Below are positions 17,854-25,794 of a DNA stretch of 64,000 nt, piece by piece. The DNA lies in the NCBI GenBank assembly GCA_910575075.1, contig CAJTCY010000002.1, forward strand, positions 1 to 64,000, written 5' to 3'. The notes beneath the pieces were generated by a model, which did not search any database, was not told the origin of the DNA, and worked only from the letters and a program-made list of their open reading frames with translations. The position numbers and the translations under genes were made by a program. Position 1 is the first letter of the stretch; each line of letters begins with the position of its first letter. Origin of the DNA: Lachnospiraceae bacterium. GTDB taxonomy: Bacteria; Bacillota; Clostridia; Lachnospirales; Lachnospiraceae.

Positions 17854-19413
17854 CTACCCCACGGTCTTTATTATCAATATTTTGTCGCCGCCCCGAATCT
17901 GTTCAGAAGAAAGCTGGTTCGTTTTTACAATCTCTGATATCGTAGTAAAGTTTTCTTTGGCAATGTCCCAAAGCTGATCTCCTTCTTTGGCAATATATCC
18001 GATAATGCCCGGGCTTTCCTGCAGTTCCTTCATATCCAGAGGTTCCTGCTGCACTTCTGTAATTTTTTTCACCTGCTGCTGCTGGAATACAATACAATTC
18101 AGGCTCAGTACGGCCTTTACTTCTACCTGACTGCTATCTGTCATTACAGTTGTAAGCTGGTCAATGCCAGTCTGCAGATGATAGCGGCAATTTTCATTGA
18201 TTCCTGGAACCTCAATCAGATAATGGAAAGGCAGGATATCTTTCATGGATGCGACTGGCATCCGGTCGTCTGCCGTCACATACAGTATCGTTACCTGCAG
18301 TGTTCCTTCTACCTGAATACCGCCTTCCACGATTTCTGCCTGTTCTGCGACTGCGTACCCTTCACTGGCACAAATCTGCAGGATCGGCTCCTGATTTTTA
18401 TCAATGTTCATCTTTTCTGTTATTTTACATTTAGAAGCGTTTCTCAGAAGAAGTTTTTCAAAAATTGTGTCCTGGTAAATTGGTGTCAGTTTCTCATTTA
18501 CCGCATAGAGGTCAGAGACAATCTGATTTTCCTCTTCTGTGAAAATCTGTATCTCCAGATCCAGTACCAGCTCTAAATGCAGCATCCGTTCTTCTCCATC
18601 ATAGTCTGGTTTCACCTCCAGTTCTATTCCAGATACATCATAAGACACGTCTGCAATCATCTCTTCCGTACAGCCATTGCAGTCAATCACTCCGGAAAAT
18701 GGAAGTGCAGTTTCCATCCACTGCAGATGTTCATCTTCCTCTTCTCCTTCATAAAGTACAAACACCAGCGCTTCTCCTTTCAGATGCAGCTGCTGATCCA
18801 TCAGACGTGTTTCCAGACCGCGAAGCTGTACGCTCTTCCATAGAACCTGACGTATATTCGGTTTATTGGAAGGCAGCATAATCTCCTCTTTAAACCGAAA
18901 CGTATCTTTCCTGGCAAGAAACAGAGCCATTGCCGACAAGCTCTGATTCAGAATCTGTACTCCCCCCTCCTGTTCCACACCAGTCAGCAGTTCTTCATCA
19001 TAGATCTCATCGATCACTGCTTTCAATACTACGAGGGCTTTGACACTCAATTTTCTGGAGTTGATAATTCCGATAGATAAATCTTCCATTTCCCATTTTA
19101 GCTTGGCAGTATCGTACTCATTCGCGCCGTCGATGGCAAGGCTCTCCTGAAAAGGGATCTCACCTGTCATATTGTTGATTTTCCCCTCTTCCTGGTCACT
19201 GCGGTACAGCAGTGAAAATTTCAGCACCCCCTTAAGCCATACGTGATCCTGGGTTATGGTAGTCTCATCCAGCATCAGTTCTCCTTTGTCCAGTATAATA
19301 CGAATTAAATCCGGCTTCATATCTGGTACATTAAAATCGTCATCCAGTGTAATCTGTGTCACAGCTTTTCCCTTTTCCCGGTTCATATGTATGTATTTTT
19401 TCGATAATTCCAC
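17854..19413 (-). CDS. sipL: SipL-like spore coat morphogenesis protein (DUF3794 repeats plus LysM)
   Basis: 519 residues, close to the length of SipL of Clostridioides difficile, which binds SpoIVA and attaches the coat to the forespore. Repeating beta-rich SPOCS/DUF3794 blocks fill the first 460 residues (for example VPDMKPDLIRIILDKGE). A LysM module ends the protein (YIAKEGDQLWDIAKENFTT). GTG is the start codon, ten bases after AGGAG. This Shine-Dalgarno sequence lies within the hairpin that terminates veg transcription. A mother-cell promoter is expected but was not confidently found. Confidence 0.85.
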   Translation of the reverse strand: MELSKKYIHMNREKGKAVTQITLDDDFNVPDMKPDLIRIILDKGELMLDETTITQDHVWLKGVLKFSLLYRSDQEEGKINNMTGEIPFQESLAIDGANEYDTAKLKWEMEDLSIGIINSRKLSVKALVVLKAVIDEIYDEELLTGVEQEGGVQILNQSLSAMALFLARKDTFRFKEEIMLPSNKPNIRQVLWKSVQLRGLETRLMDQQLHLKGEALVFVLYEGEEEDEHLQWMETALPFSGVIDCNGCTEEMIADVSYDVSGIELEVKPDYDGEERMLHLELVLDLEIQIFTEEENQIVSDLYAVNEKLTPIYQDTIFEKLLLRNASKCKITEKMNIDKNQEPILQICASEGYAVAEQAEIVEGGIQVEGTLQVTILYVTADDRMPVASMKDILPFHYLIEVPGINENCRYHLQTGIDQLTTVMTDSSQVEVKAVLSLNCIVFQQQQVKKITEVQQEPLDMKELQESPGIIGYIAKEGDQLWDIAKENFTTISEIVKTNQLSSEQIRGGDKILIIKTVG

Positions 19414-19473
19414 AATAAAAACGCTCCTATCCTGAATATTGGTACATTCTATTCAGAACCGAAGCGTTTTATT
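19414..19473 (-). terminator. Hairpin terminating veg and overlapping the sipL ribosome site
   Basis: AATAAAACGCT pairs with AGCGTTTTTATT and CTGAATA with TATTCAG. On the minus strand the T-rich arm ends at the sipL GTG start, and the AGGAG site lies in the 3' arm. Confidence 0.65.
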
Positions 19474-19482
19474 CATTCTGGT

Positions 19483-19731
19483 TTAACACAATTTCATTCT
19501 TACATCTCTTGTCAGCACATCTGCATAGCTGAAAGACAGGAGCTGAGGTGGATTCTTCTCATTTTCATCATCAATTAAAATGGTGAATACGGAAGGGTAG
19601 GCTCCCTGAATCACGCCTTCTTGAATGTCAATCCTGTTACGTCCTCTGTCCAGTTGGATCATTACTCTGTTTCCAAGCTGTCCTAACACAGATGCACGTA
19701 CCTTATTGATATCTGTTTGTTTTATTGTCAT
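19483..19731 (-). CDS. veg: Veg family protein
   Basis: 82 residues matching Veg (DINKVRASVLGQLGNRVMIQLDRGR, then EGVIQGAYPSVFTI and LSFSYADVLTRDVRM). Veg is a small conserved Firmicute protein, linked in Bacillus to biofilm matrix control. The ATG seven bases after AGGTGG is chosen over a GTG three codons earlier that lies within the ribosome site. sipL follows, separated by a terminator hairpin. Confidence 0.92.
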   Translation of the reverse strand: MTIKQTDINKVRASVLGQLGNRVMIQLDRGRNRIDIQEGVIQGAYPSVFTILIDDENEKNPPQLLSFSYADVLTRDVRMKLC

Positions 19732-19962
19732 TCTTTCCACCTCATTTCAAAAATTTGGGAAGCTTCTGCTCTGACAAAATATTTATATATCAGGCCTTTG
19801 CCAGCTTCTCATTGACAATTTTATATCTCTTTTAGTATATCACTGTGTTAAATTCCTGTCAAAGGGAAATATGTCCCACGATTCGACATGGTTCATCACT
19901 GCCTTCTGACACACAATTCTGGCTGCAGAGACTCATTTCTTCCCGTGTAATTCAATCTAGGA

Positions 19963-20006
19963 AGAAAGAAACGCAGCGAAGATTTCTCTCCGCCGCGTTT
20001 CTTTCT
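19963..20006 (+). terminator. Hairpin in the gap between veg and dinB
   Basis: AGAAAGAAACGC pairs with GCGTTTCTTTCT with a short GC extension. It looks like an orphan terminator; no gene ending here was found. Confidence 0.4.
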
Positions 20007-20041
20007 ACCAAACGACAGGTCTCCTACCGTTTCATGAACTG

Positions 20042-20260
20042 CTAATTTGTATGAACCTGGCTGTATAATATTTGTATCTGTTCTGCCGTCAACGGTTTAT
20101 TATAAAGACTCACCTCGTCAAAGACACCTTGTGCAAGATGTCTATGCTGTCAAAGGCAGCAAGACCTTTTGGTACTAAAATATCGGTTGTTGCTAAAAAT
20201 TGAAAAACTCAAAATGCAATTGGTTCTTTCAACTCGGGAATTTATCTGTTACAATCATTT
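20042..20260 (-). pseudogene. Decayed C-terminus of a LamG-type domain protein
   Basis: On the minus strand the last 35 codons read GVFDEVSLYNKPLTAEQIQILYSQ and stop at TAG. This is the typical closing strand and helix of a LamG/concanavalin-like domain. The frame is broken by a TGA immediately upstream; related coding sense seems to continue in another frame up to the palindromic element. No start or promoter remains. It is a gene remnant, possibly of a secreted carbohydrate-binding protein. Confidence 0.6.
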
Positions 20261-20261
20261 C

Positions 20262-20545
20262 TAGGCAATTGCGAAACTTAGTAATTCTTGAATTTCATAT
20301 ACAATTCAAAAAATTCAAGAAGAAATATTTTATCATACGAAACGCTAAGAAATGCATTCTAGCACCATGGAAACGAAACACAAAAATCATGGAAGCCTTT
20401 GCGGAACATGATTTTCGTATTAAGTGGTTCGTTGTAATGCTTGGTGCGCCCTGCATTTTGTGCGTTTCGTATGAATAAAATATTTTAATAAATTGTATGA
20501 ATTGTATATGAAATCTCGATAATTTGATAGTTTCGCAATTGCTTA
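20262..20545. mobile_element. Palindromic MITE-like element, copy A
   Basis: 284 bp, TAGGCAATTGCGAAACT at one end and the inverse AGTTTCGCAATTGCTTA at the other. Complementarity continues inward almost to the middle (TTTCATATACAATT, AAATATTTTA, ATACGAAACGC and their complements), so the whole element is one long hairpin. It is flanked by the 11-bp direct repeat ACAATCATTTC, a target duplication that proves insertion. It contains no gene and ends 29 bases before dinB. Confidence 0.88.
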
Positions 20546-20574
20546 ACAATCATTTCATATGAGAGGTGTTTGAT

Positions 20575-21753
20575 ATGTCCGAACGACTGATTTTTCATAT
20601 TGACGTGAATTCTGCCTACCTGTCCTGGTCGGCAACAGAAAAATTGAGACAGGGATCTTCTCTGGATCTCCGCGCCATCCCTTCTATTATTGGCGGAGAC
20701 ATGGCAAGCCGCCACGGCGTGGTGCTGGCAAAATCCATTCCTGCAAAAGCATATGGCATTGTGACAGGAGAGCCTGTGGCACATGCTCTTCAAAAATGCC
20801 CCAAACTGTATCTGGAGCCTCCTGACCATCGTTTATACGCTCAGTACAGCCAGAAACTGATGGAACTGCTTGCCAGATTCTGCCCTAATATTGAACAGGT
20901 TAGTATTGATGAATGCTATATGGATGTTACAGAAAAAAGAAACAGCGGTGACAGTCCTGCTACCTTCGCTGCACAGATAAAAGATACTGTAAAAAACTCT
21001 CTGGGATTTACCGTAAATGTGGGAATTTCTTCGAATAAACTGCTGGCAAAAATGGCGTCAGATTTCCAGAAACCAGATAAGGTACACACTCTTTTCCCAG
21101 AAGAAATACCTGAAAAAATGTGGCCTTTGCCCGTTCGGGAACTGTTTATGGTAGGAAAGTCCTCTGCTGCCACACTGAATAAACTGGAGATCTGTACCAT
21201 CGGTGATCTTGCCCACACCGATCCTAAAATCCTGGAAAACCATATGAAAAGCCATGGAAAGTTAATCTGGCAATTTGCCAATGGCATAGATGACACTCAG
21301 GTTCAGACCCAGGAAAATGAACTAAAGGGAGTTGGAAATTCCACCACCCTTGCCCAAAACGCTGAAACTGCCGAGGACGCCAGGCCAGTACTTCATTCAC
21401 TCTGCCGCCAGGTTTCCGCCCGCCTGCAGAAATACGGGCAATATGCCGGAATGATCAGTACGGAAATCCGTTACGCTTCTTTCGTCAGGGTATCTCATCA
21501 GATGCAGCTTCCTGCCGCTGCAAATGATGAAAAACTGCTCTACCGCTATGCCTGCCTTCTGTTTGATGAGCTTTGGAACGGGGAACCAGTCCGCCTTCTG
21601 GGCGTGCGCACATCCAAACTCACAGATCAGCCAGAGCCTGTTCAGATCAGCTTGTTCGACCTGCCCAAAACTCAGAAAGAGACCAAAGCCGAACAGGCAG
21701 CTAAAATGCTACAGGAAAAATTCGGAAAAGACATTATCAGAAAAGGCTTCTGA
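20575..21753 (+). CDS. dinB: Y-family DNA polymerase (DNA polymerase IV type)
   Basis: Translesion polymerase. 392 residues; metal-binding Asp in FHIDVNSAYLSW and Asp-Glu in SIDECYMDVT, then fingers and thumb (VGISSNKLLAKMASDFQKP) and a little-finger domain. The C-terminal QISLFDLP is a plausible beta-clamp motif. The ATG follows AGAGGTG. A palindromic element sits immediately upstream, so the native promoter has probably been displaced or replaced. No LexA box was noticed. Confidence 0.92.
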   Translation: MSERLIFHIDVNSAYLSWSATEKLRQGSSLDLRAIPSIIGGDMASRHGVVLAKSIPAKAYGIVTGEPVAHALQKCPKLYLEPPDHRLYAQYSQKLMELLARFCPNIEQVSIDECYMDVTEKRNSGDSPATFAAQIKDTVKNSLGFTVNVGISSNKLLAKMASDFQKPDKVHTLFPEEIPEKMWPLPVRELFMVGKSSAATLNKLEICTIGDLAHTDPKILENHMKSHGKLIWQFANGIDDTQVQTQENELKGVGNSTTLAQNAETAEDARPVLHSLCRQVSARLQKYGQYAGMISTEIRYASFVRVSHQMQLPAAANDEKLLYRYACLLFDELWNGEPVRLLGVRTSKLTDQPEPVQISLFDLPKTQKETKAEQAAKMLQEKFGKDIIRKGF

Positions 21754-21767
21754 TAATGTCTTTTTTT
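21730..21767 (+). terminator. Intrinsic terminator of dinB
   Basis: GACATTATCAGAA pairs with TTCTGATAATGTC and is followed by seven T. The dinB stop codon lies within the second arm. Confidence 0.95.
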
Positions 21768-23526
21768 AAACTGCAAACTGGCTGTTATAAAGTTCAGCAT
21801 AAAAACCTTTTTTCAAGAGCAGTTCTTCATGGCTGCCCTGTTCTATGATATGACCGTCTTTCATCACCAGGATAATGTCAGCCTCCTGAATCGTGGAAAG
21901 CCTGTGCGCCACAATAAAGCTGGTCCGTCCATTCATCATTGTGGCAAAGGCATTCTGTATCTTCATCTCCGTTCTGGTATCGATAGAAGATGTCGCCTCA
22001 TCCAGTATCAGCATAGGCGGCAGGCACAGCATGACCCTTGCAATGCACAAGAGCTGTTTCTGCCCCACTGACAGGCTTCCGCCATCTTCACCAATCACGG
22101 TATCATACCCCTGCGGCAGACGTTTGATAAAGCTGTGCGCATGCGCTGCCTTTGCCGCATTCAGAACTTCTTCCTCTGATGCGTCTGGTTTTCCCATTTT
22201 CAAATTCTCACGAATGGTGCCCGCTTTCAGCCAGGTCTCCTGAAGCACCATGCCATAGCTTTCCCGAAGGCTTCTGCGGGTAACTTCCCGTATATCCTCA
22301 CCTTCCACCTGGATACTTCCGCTGTCCACATCATAAAAACGCATCAGCAGATTGATAATGGTAGTTTTTCCGCAGCCGGTAGGACCGACAATCGCTACAC
22401 GCTGCCCGGGTCTGACATTCAAATTGAAATCTTCGATCAGTTTTTTCTCTGGTGAATAGGAGAAATATACATGGGCCAGATCAACATTCCCTTTCACATC
22501 CGTCAATGTCTTTACATTCTCCGGCTCTGAAATCTGAGGCTCTTCCTCAATCAACGCAAAAATCCGTTCTGCACATGCAAGGGCATTCTGCAGTTCTGTC
22601 ACCACGCCGGAAATTTCATTAAACGGTTTCGTATACTGATTGGCATAACTCAAAAAGCAAGAAAGCTGTCCTACAGTAAATACTGCGCCGCCAGACATGG
22701 CAAACAGCGCTCCCACAAGCGCCACTCCCGTATATACCAGGCTGTTGACAAAACGGGTGCCCGGATTGGTTAAGGAAGAAAAAAACGTAGCATTCAAAGA
22801 CGCTCTTTCCAGTCTTGCATTGATCTCATCAAATTTTTCCAGAACATCCTCTTCCTTAGAAAATGCCTGAACTACTTTTTGATTTTCAATCATTTCATTG
22901 ATTAAGGACGTCTGTTCTCCTCTTGTAGAAGACTGAAGCATAAACATAGAAAACGTCCGCCGGGCAATAAATGCCGCCACAAACAAGGACACCGGCGTCA
23001 CCAGCACTACTACCAGCGTGATCTTAATGTTAATGCTCACCATAAACAGCAGCGTGCCTAAAATAGTCACCAGACCTGTAAATAACTGTGAGAAACCCAT
23101 CAGAAGACCATCTGCAAACTGGTCCACATCTGCAATCACTCTGCTCACCATTTCTCCATGGGAATGTCCGTCAATAAATTTCAAAGGAAGAATCTGAATC
23201 CTGGCAAATGCTTCTCTGCGGACATCCTGCACCACTTCATAAGTAATTTTATTATTGCACACGTTCATCAGCCATTGCGCCAGGGCTGCCAGCGCAATAA
23301 TGATTCCGATCTGCCACAATAATTCTAGAATAACCGGAAATTCCACCTGGCCTGGAGCCACAATATGGTCGATGACCCGTCCGGTGAGCACCGGAATATA
23401 TAAAGTGGCTGCCACCGTCACCACTGCAAATATGAGAGACAATGCCAGAAAAATCCGGTATGCCTGAATATATTTCAAGACTTTCTTCAGAGTTCTTGCC
23501 TGATATTTTTTACTTCTTTTCTCCAT
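21766..23526 (-). CDS. ABC exporter half-transporter with catalytic Walker B (second subunit of pair)
   Basis: 586 residues: six-helix membrane domain then an ATPase with GPTGCGKTT, Walker B MLILDEAT and switch His in FIVAHRLSTI, all intact. Its signature motif is LSVGQ, not LSGGQ. Together with the partner encoded upstream, which has the defects in its Walker B and H-loop, it forms a heterodimer with one active and one degenerate site, as in LmrCD/TmrAB-type exporters. The substrate is unknown (drugs or peptides likely). GGAGGTG precedes the ATG, 15 bases after the partner's stop. Confidence 0.92.
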   Translation of the reverse strand: MEKRSKKYQARTLKKVLKYIQAYRIFLALSLIFAVVTVAATLYIPVLTGRVIDHIVAPGQVEFPVILELLWQIGIIIALAALAQWLMNVCNNKITYEVVQDVRREAFARIQILPLKFIDGHSHGEMVSRVIADVDQFADGLLMGFSQLFTGLVTILGTLLFMVSINIKITLVVVLVTPVSLFVAAFIARRTFSMFMLQSSTRGEQTSLINEMIENQKVVQAFSKEEDVLEKFDEINARLERASLNATFFSSLTNPGTRFVNSLVYTGVALVGALFAMSGGAVFTVGQLSCFLSYANQYTKPFNEISGVVTELQNALACAERIFALIEEEPQISEPENVKTLTDVKGNVDLAHVYFSYSPEKKLIEDFNLNVRPGQRVAIVGPTGCGKTTIINLLMRFYDVDSGSIQVEGEDIREVTRRSLRESYGMVLQETWLKAGTIRENLKMGKPDASEEEVLNAAKAAHAHSFIKRLPQGYDTVIGEDGGSLSVGQKQLLCIARVMLCLPPMLILDEATSSIDTRTEMKIQNAFATMMNGRTSFIVAHRLSTIQEADIILVMKDGHIIEQGSHEELLLKKGFYAELYNSQFAV

Positions 23527-23541
23527 AACACACCTCCTGCT

Positions 23542-25275
23542 CTACTGTCTCTTATATTGAGATTCATGAATTTCCTGGTAAACCTGACAACATTTTAAGA
23601 GTTCTTCATGGGTTCCTATTCCTGCAATCTCACCATCATCCAGAACAATAATTTTGTCAGCATGCTGAATAGACGAGGTACGCTGAGAGACAATAAATAC
23701 GGTTGGACGTCCTTCCATTTCCCGGATTGCCTTCCGCAGCCTGGCATCTGTCGCATAGTCCAGTGCGGACGCACTGTCGTCAAGAATCAATATTTCCGGC
23801 TTACGCACCAGAGCGCGGGCGATTGTAAGCCGCTGCCTCTGACCGCCAGAGAAATTTTTTCCTCCCTGTTCCACAAAAGCATCCAGTTTTCCTTCCTTGC
23901 CTTCCACCACTTCTCTTGCCTGAGCCGTATCCAGCGCCTGGTACAATTCCTCATCTGAGGCGTCTGCCTTGCCCCAGCGGAGATTTTCCCGAATAGTCCC
24001 TTGAAACAGCACCGCTTTCTGCATGACAATTCCCACTTTCTGCCGCAGTTCTTCCAGAGAATATTCCTTGACATTTTTCCCCTGAATCAGAACCTCTCCG
24101 GCGGTCACATCATAGAAGCGGGGAATCAAATGCACCAGCGTAGTTTTTCCAGAACCGGTTCCGCCGATGACCCCGACAGTTTCTCCTTTTTCTACTGCAA
24201 AATCAATGTCAGACAAGCTCTCTGCCCCTGCTCCCTGGTATGCCATACCCACATGCGAAAACTTCACCATAATGGAATCCTGTCTCTTCTCTGACTCCGC
24301 ATCGTTTCCTGTCTCCTCTTCCATTGGCATGCTGCTCTCCATTTCCAAAACGGCAGAAATTCTGTTCCCGCATGCAGCCGCCTTGGTAATGGTGACAATC
24401 AGATTTGCCAGCTTGATCAGTTCCACCAAAATCTGAGACATATAGTTTACCAGCGCCACCACTTCACCCTGGGTAAGATTTCCCACATTTACCTGAACGG
24501 CTCCGGTGTAGAGCAGAACAATGGTTGCTCCATTAATAATCACGAAAGTTACGGGATTTAAGAAAGCGCTGATTTTTCCCACATGGTTCTGCATAAAAGT
24601 AAGACGTTCCAATCCTTCTTCAAATCTGCTTTTCTCCTCCTCTTCTTTATGGAAAGCACGAATGACTCTGGCTCCAGACAGATTTTCTCGGGTAATGCCC
24701 AGCACCTTGTCCAGCCGTTCCTGCACCTTCCGGTACAGGGGTATGCTCACCGCCATAACGCCGAATACTACCAATGACAGCAGAGGAATTGTCACCACGA
24801 AGATTAATGCGGCTTTTACGTCAATGGTAAATGCCATTACCATGGCCCCAAACACGATAAATGGTGATCGAAGAAACAACCGCAGCACCATATTTACTCC
24901 TGACTGCGTCTGGTTGATATCGCTGGTCATACGAGTGATCAGCGTTGCTGTACCCGCTTTGTCAATTTCCGAAAAGGAAAAGGTCTGGATATGAGCGAAC
25001 AATGCATGACGGACTCTGGTCCCAAAACCTGCCGCCGCCTTTGCTGCAAAATATTGTGCTGTCACAGAACATACAAGTCCAATCAGCCCCAGAGCTACCA
25101 TCACCAGACACATCTGCAGAATAAAATTCCTGTCTTTATTTACGATTCCCACATCAATAATTGCTGACACCACCAGAGGCACAATCAGTTCAAAAGAAGC
25201 TTCCAACATTTTAAATAATGGCGCCAGCACGCATTCCTTTTTATAATTTTTCAAATATACCAGTAAATTTTTCAT
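23542..25275 (-). CDS. ABC exporter half-transporter with degenerate ATPase site (first subunit of pair)
   Basis: 577 residues, membrane domain plus ATPase. Walker A GGTGSGKTT and signature FSGGQRQ are good, but the catalytic Glu after Walker B is Asp (ILILDDSAS) and the switch His is Gln (FIVSQRTSSI). These two losses mark the non-catalytic half of a heterodimeric exporter. The ATG six codons into the longest frame is preferred, with AAGGA before it. Probably co-transcribed with the partner downstream. Confidence 0.92.
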   Translation of the reverse strand: MKNLLVYLKNYKKECVLAPLFKMLEASFELIVPLVVSAIIDVGIVNKDRNFILQMCLVMVALGLIGLVCSVTAQYFAAKAAAGFGTRVRHALFAHIQTFSFSEIDKAGTATLITRMTSDINQTQSGVNMVLRLFLRSPFIVFGAMVMAFTIDVKAALIFVVTIPLLSLVVFGVMAVSIPLYRKVQERLDKVLGITRENLSGARVIRAFHKEEEEKSRFEEGLERLTFMQNHVGKISAFLNPVTFVIINGATIVLLYTGAVQVNVGNLTQGEVVALVNYMSQILVELIKLANLIVTITKAAACGNRISAVLEMESSMPMEEETGNDAESEKRQDSIMVKFSHVGMAYQGAGAESLSDIDFAVEKGETVGVIGGTGSGKTTLVHLIPRFYDVTAGEVLIQGKNVKEYSLEELRQKVGIVMQKAVLFQGTIRENLRWGKADASDEELYQALDTAQAREVVEGKEGKLDAFVEQGGKNFSGGQRQRLTIARALVRKPEILILDDSASALDYATDARLRKAIREMEGRPTVFIVSQRTSSIQHADKIIVLDDGEIAGIGTHEELLKCCQVYQEIHESQYKRQ

Positions 25276-25435
25276 AGAGATTCCTTTCACTCATCGTTCT
25301 TGCAGTTTACTCATTTTCCGGTCATTCTTTGCTTTTATTTTATCCATTTCCCAGTAAAAGAAATTATACAAAATTTTCCAGTAAAATTCAATTATTGAGA
25401 TCCATTCTTTAGTTTAACAAGTTCTTCCTTATAAG

Positions 25436-25747
25436 AATTCGAGTGTTAAAAGGTGGTTAAAAATAATGTTGGCAATTTACACAAATAGGTGCAAAAAGTT
25501 GTGACTTATCCTGACGGTTAGAATTTCTTAGTGTTCGGTCTTAGAACCAGCAATTTCCAAACAGGATGTTTGGAAAAGGCTGATCTGAGCCAGGGATGGC
25601 GAATATAAGCCGGTTGCATAAAGTTTCTATATTTTTTGCTGGAACACTTAGAAATTCTTCTGTCTGGGACAGTTGAAACAACGTTTGTATTTATTTGTGC
25701 AAATTGCCAATAAGTTTTTGTAAAACTACCTTTTAACACCCGAATCC
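25436..25747. mobile_element. Second palindromic MITE-like element (unrelated sequence)
   Basis: About 312 bp. The outer 55 bases (ATTCGAGTGTTAAAAGG...TTGGCAATTTACACAAATA) return inverted at the other end, and inner arms also pair (GAATTTCTTAGTGTTC with GAACACTTAGAAATTC). TATAAG occurs directly outside both ends, a possible 6-bp target duplication. It has no gene and separates two ABC loci. The stretch between it and the exporter start (25276-25430) holds only AT-rich promoter-like DNA. Confidence 0.7.
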
Positions 25748-25762
25748 TATAAGATAAATAAA

Positions 25763-25784
25763 CAGAGACGCCGAAACATCTCTG
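25763..25784 (-). terminator. Terminator of the FtsX-type ABC operon
   Basis: On the minus strand CAGAGA...TCTCTG is followed by TTTATTTAT, 11 bases after the permease stop. Confidence 0.7.
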
Positions 25785-25794
25785 CCTATACGAT

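Noticed and set aside
20200-20478. 92-residue rightward frame
   Set aside because: It lies mainly in the palindromic element; open frames there reflect AT-rich self-complementary DNA.
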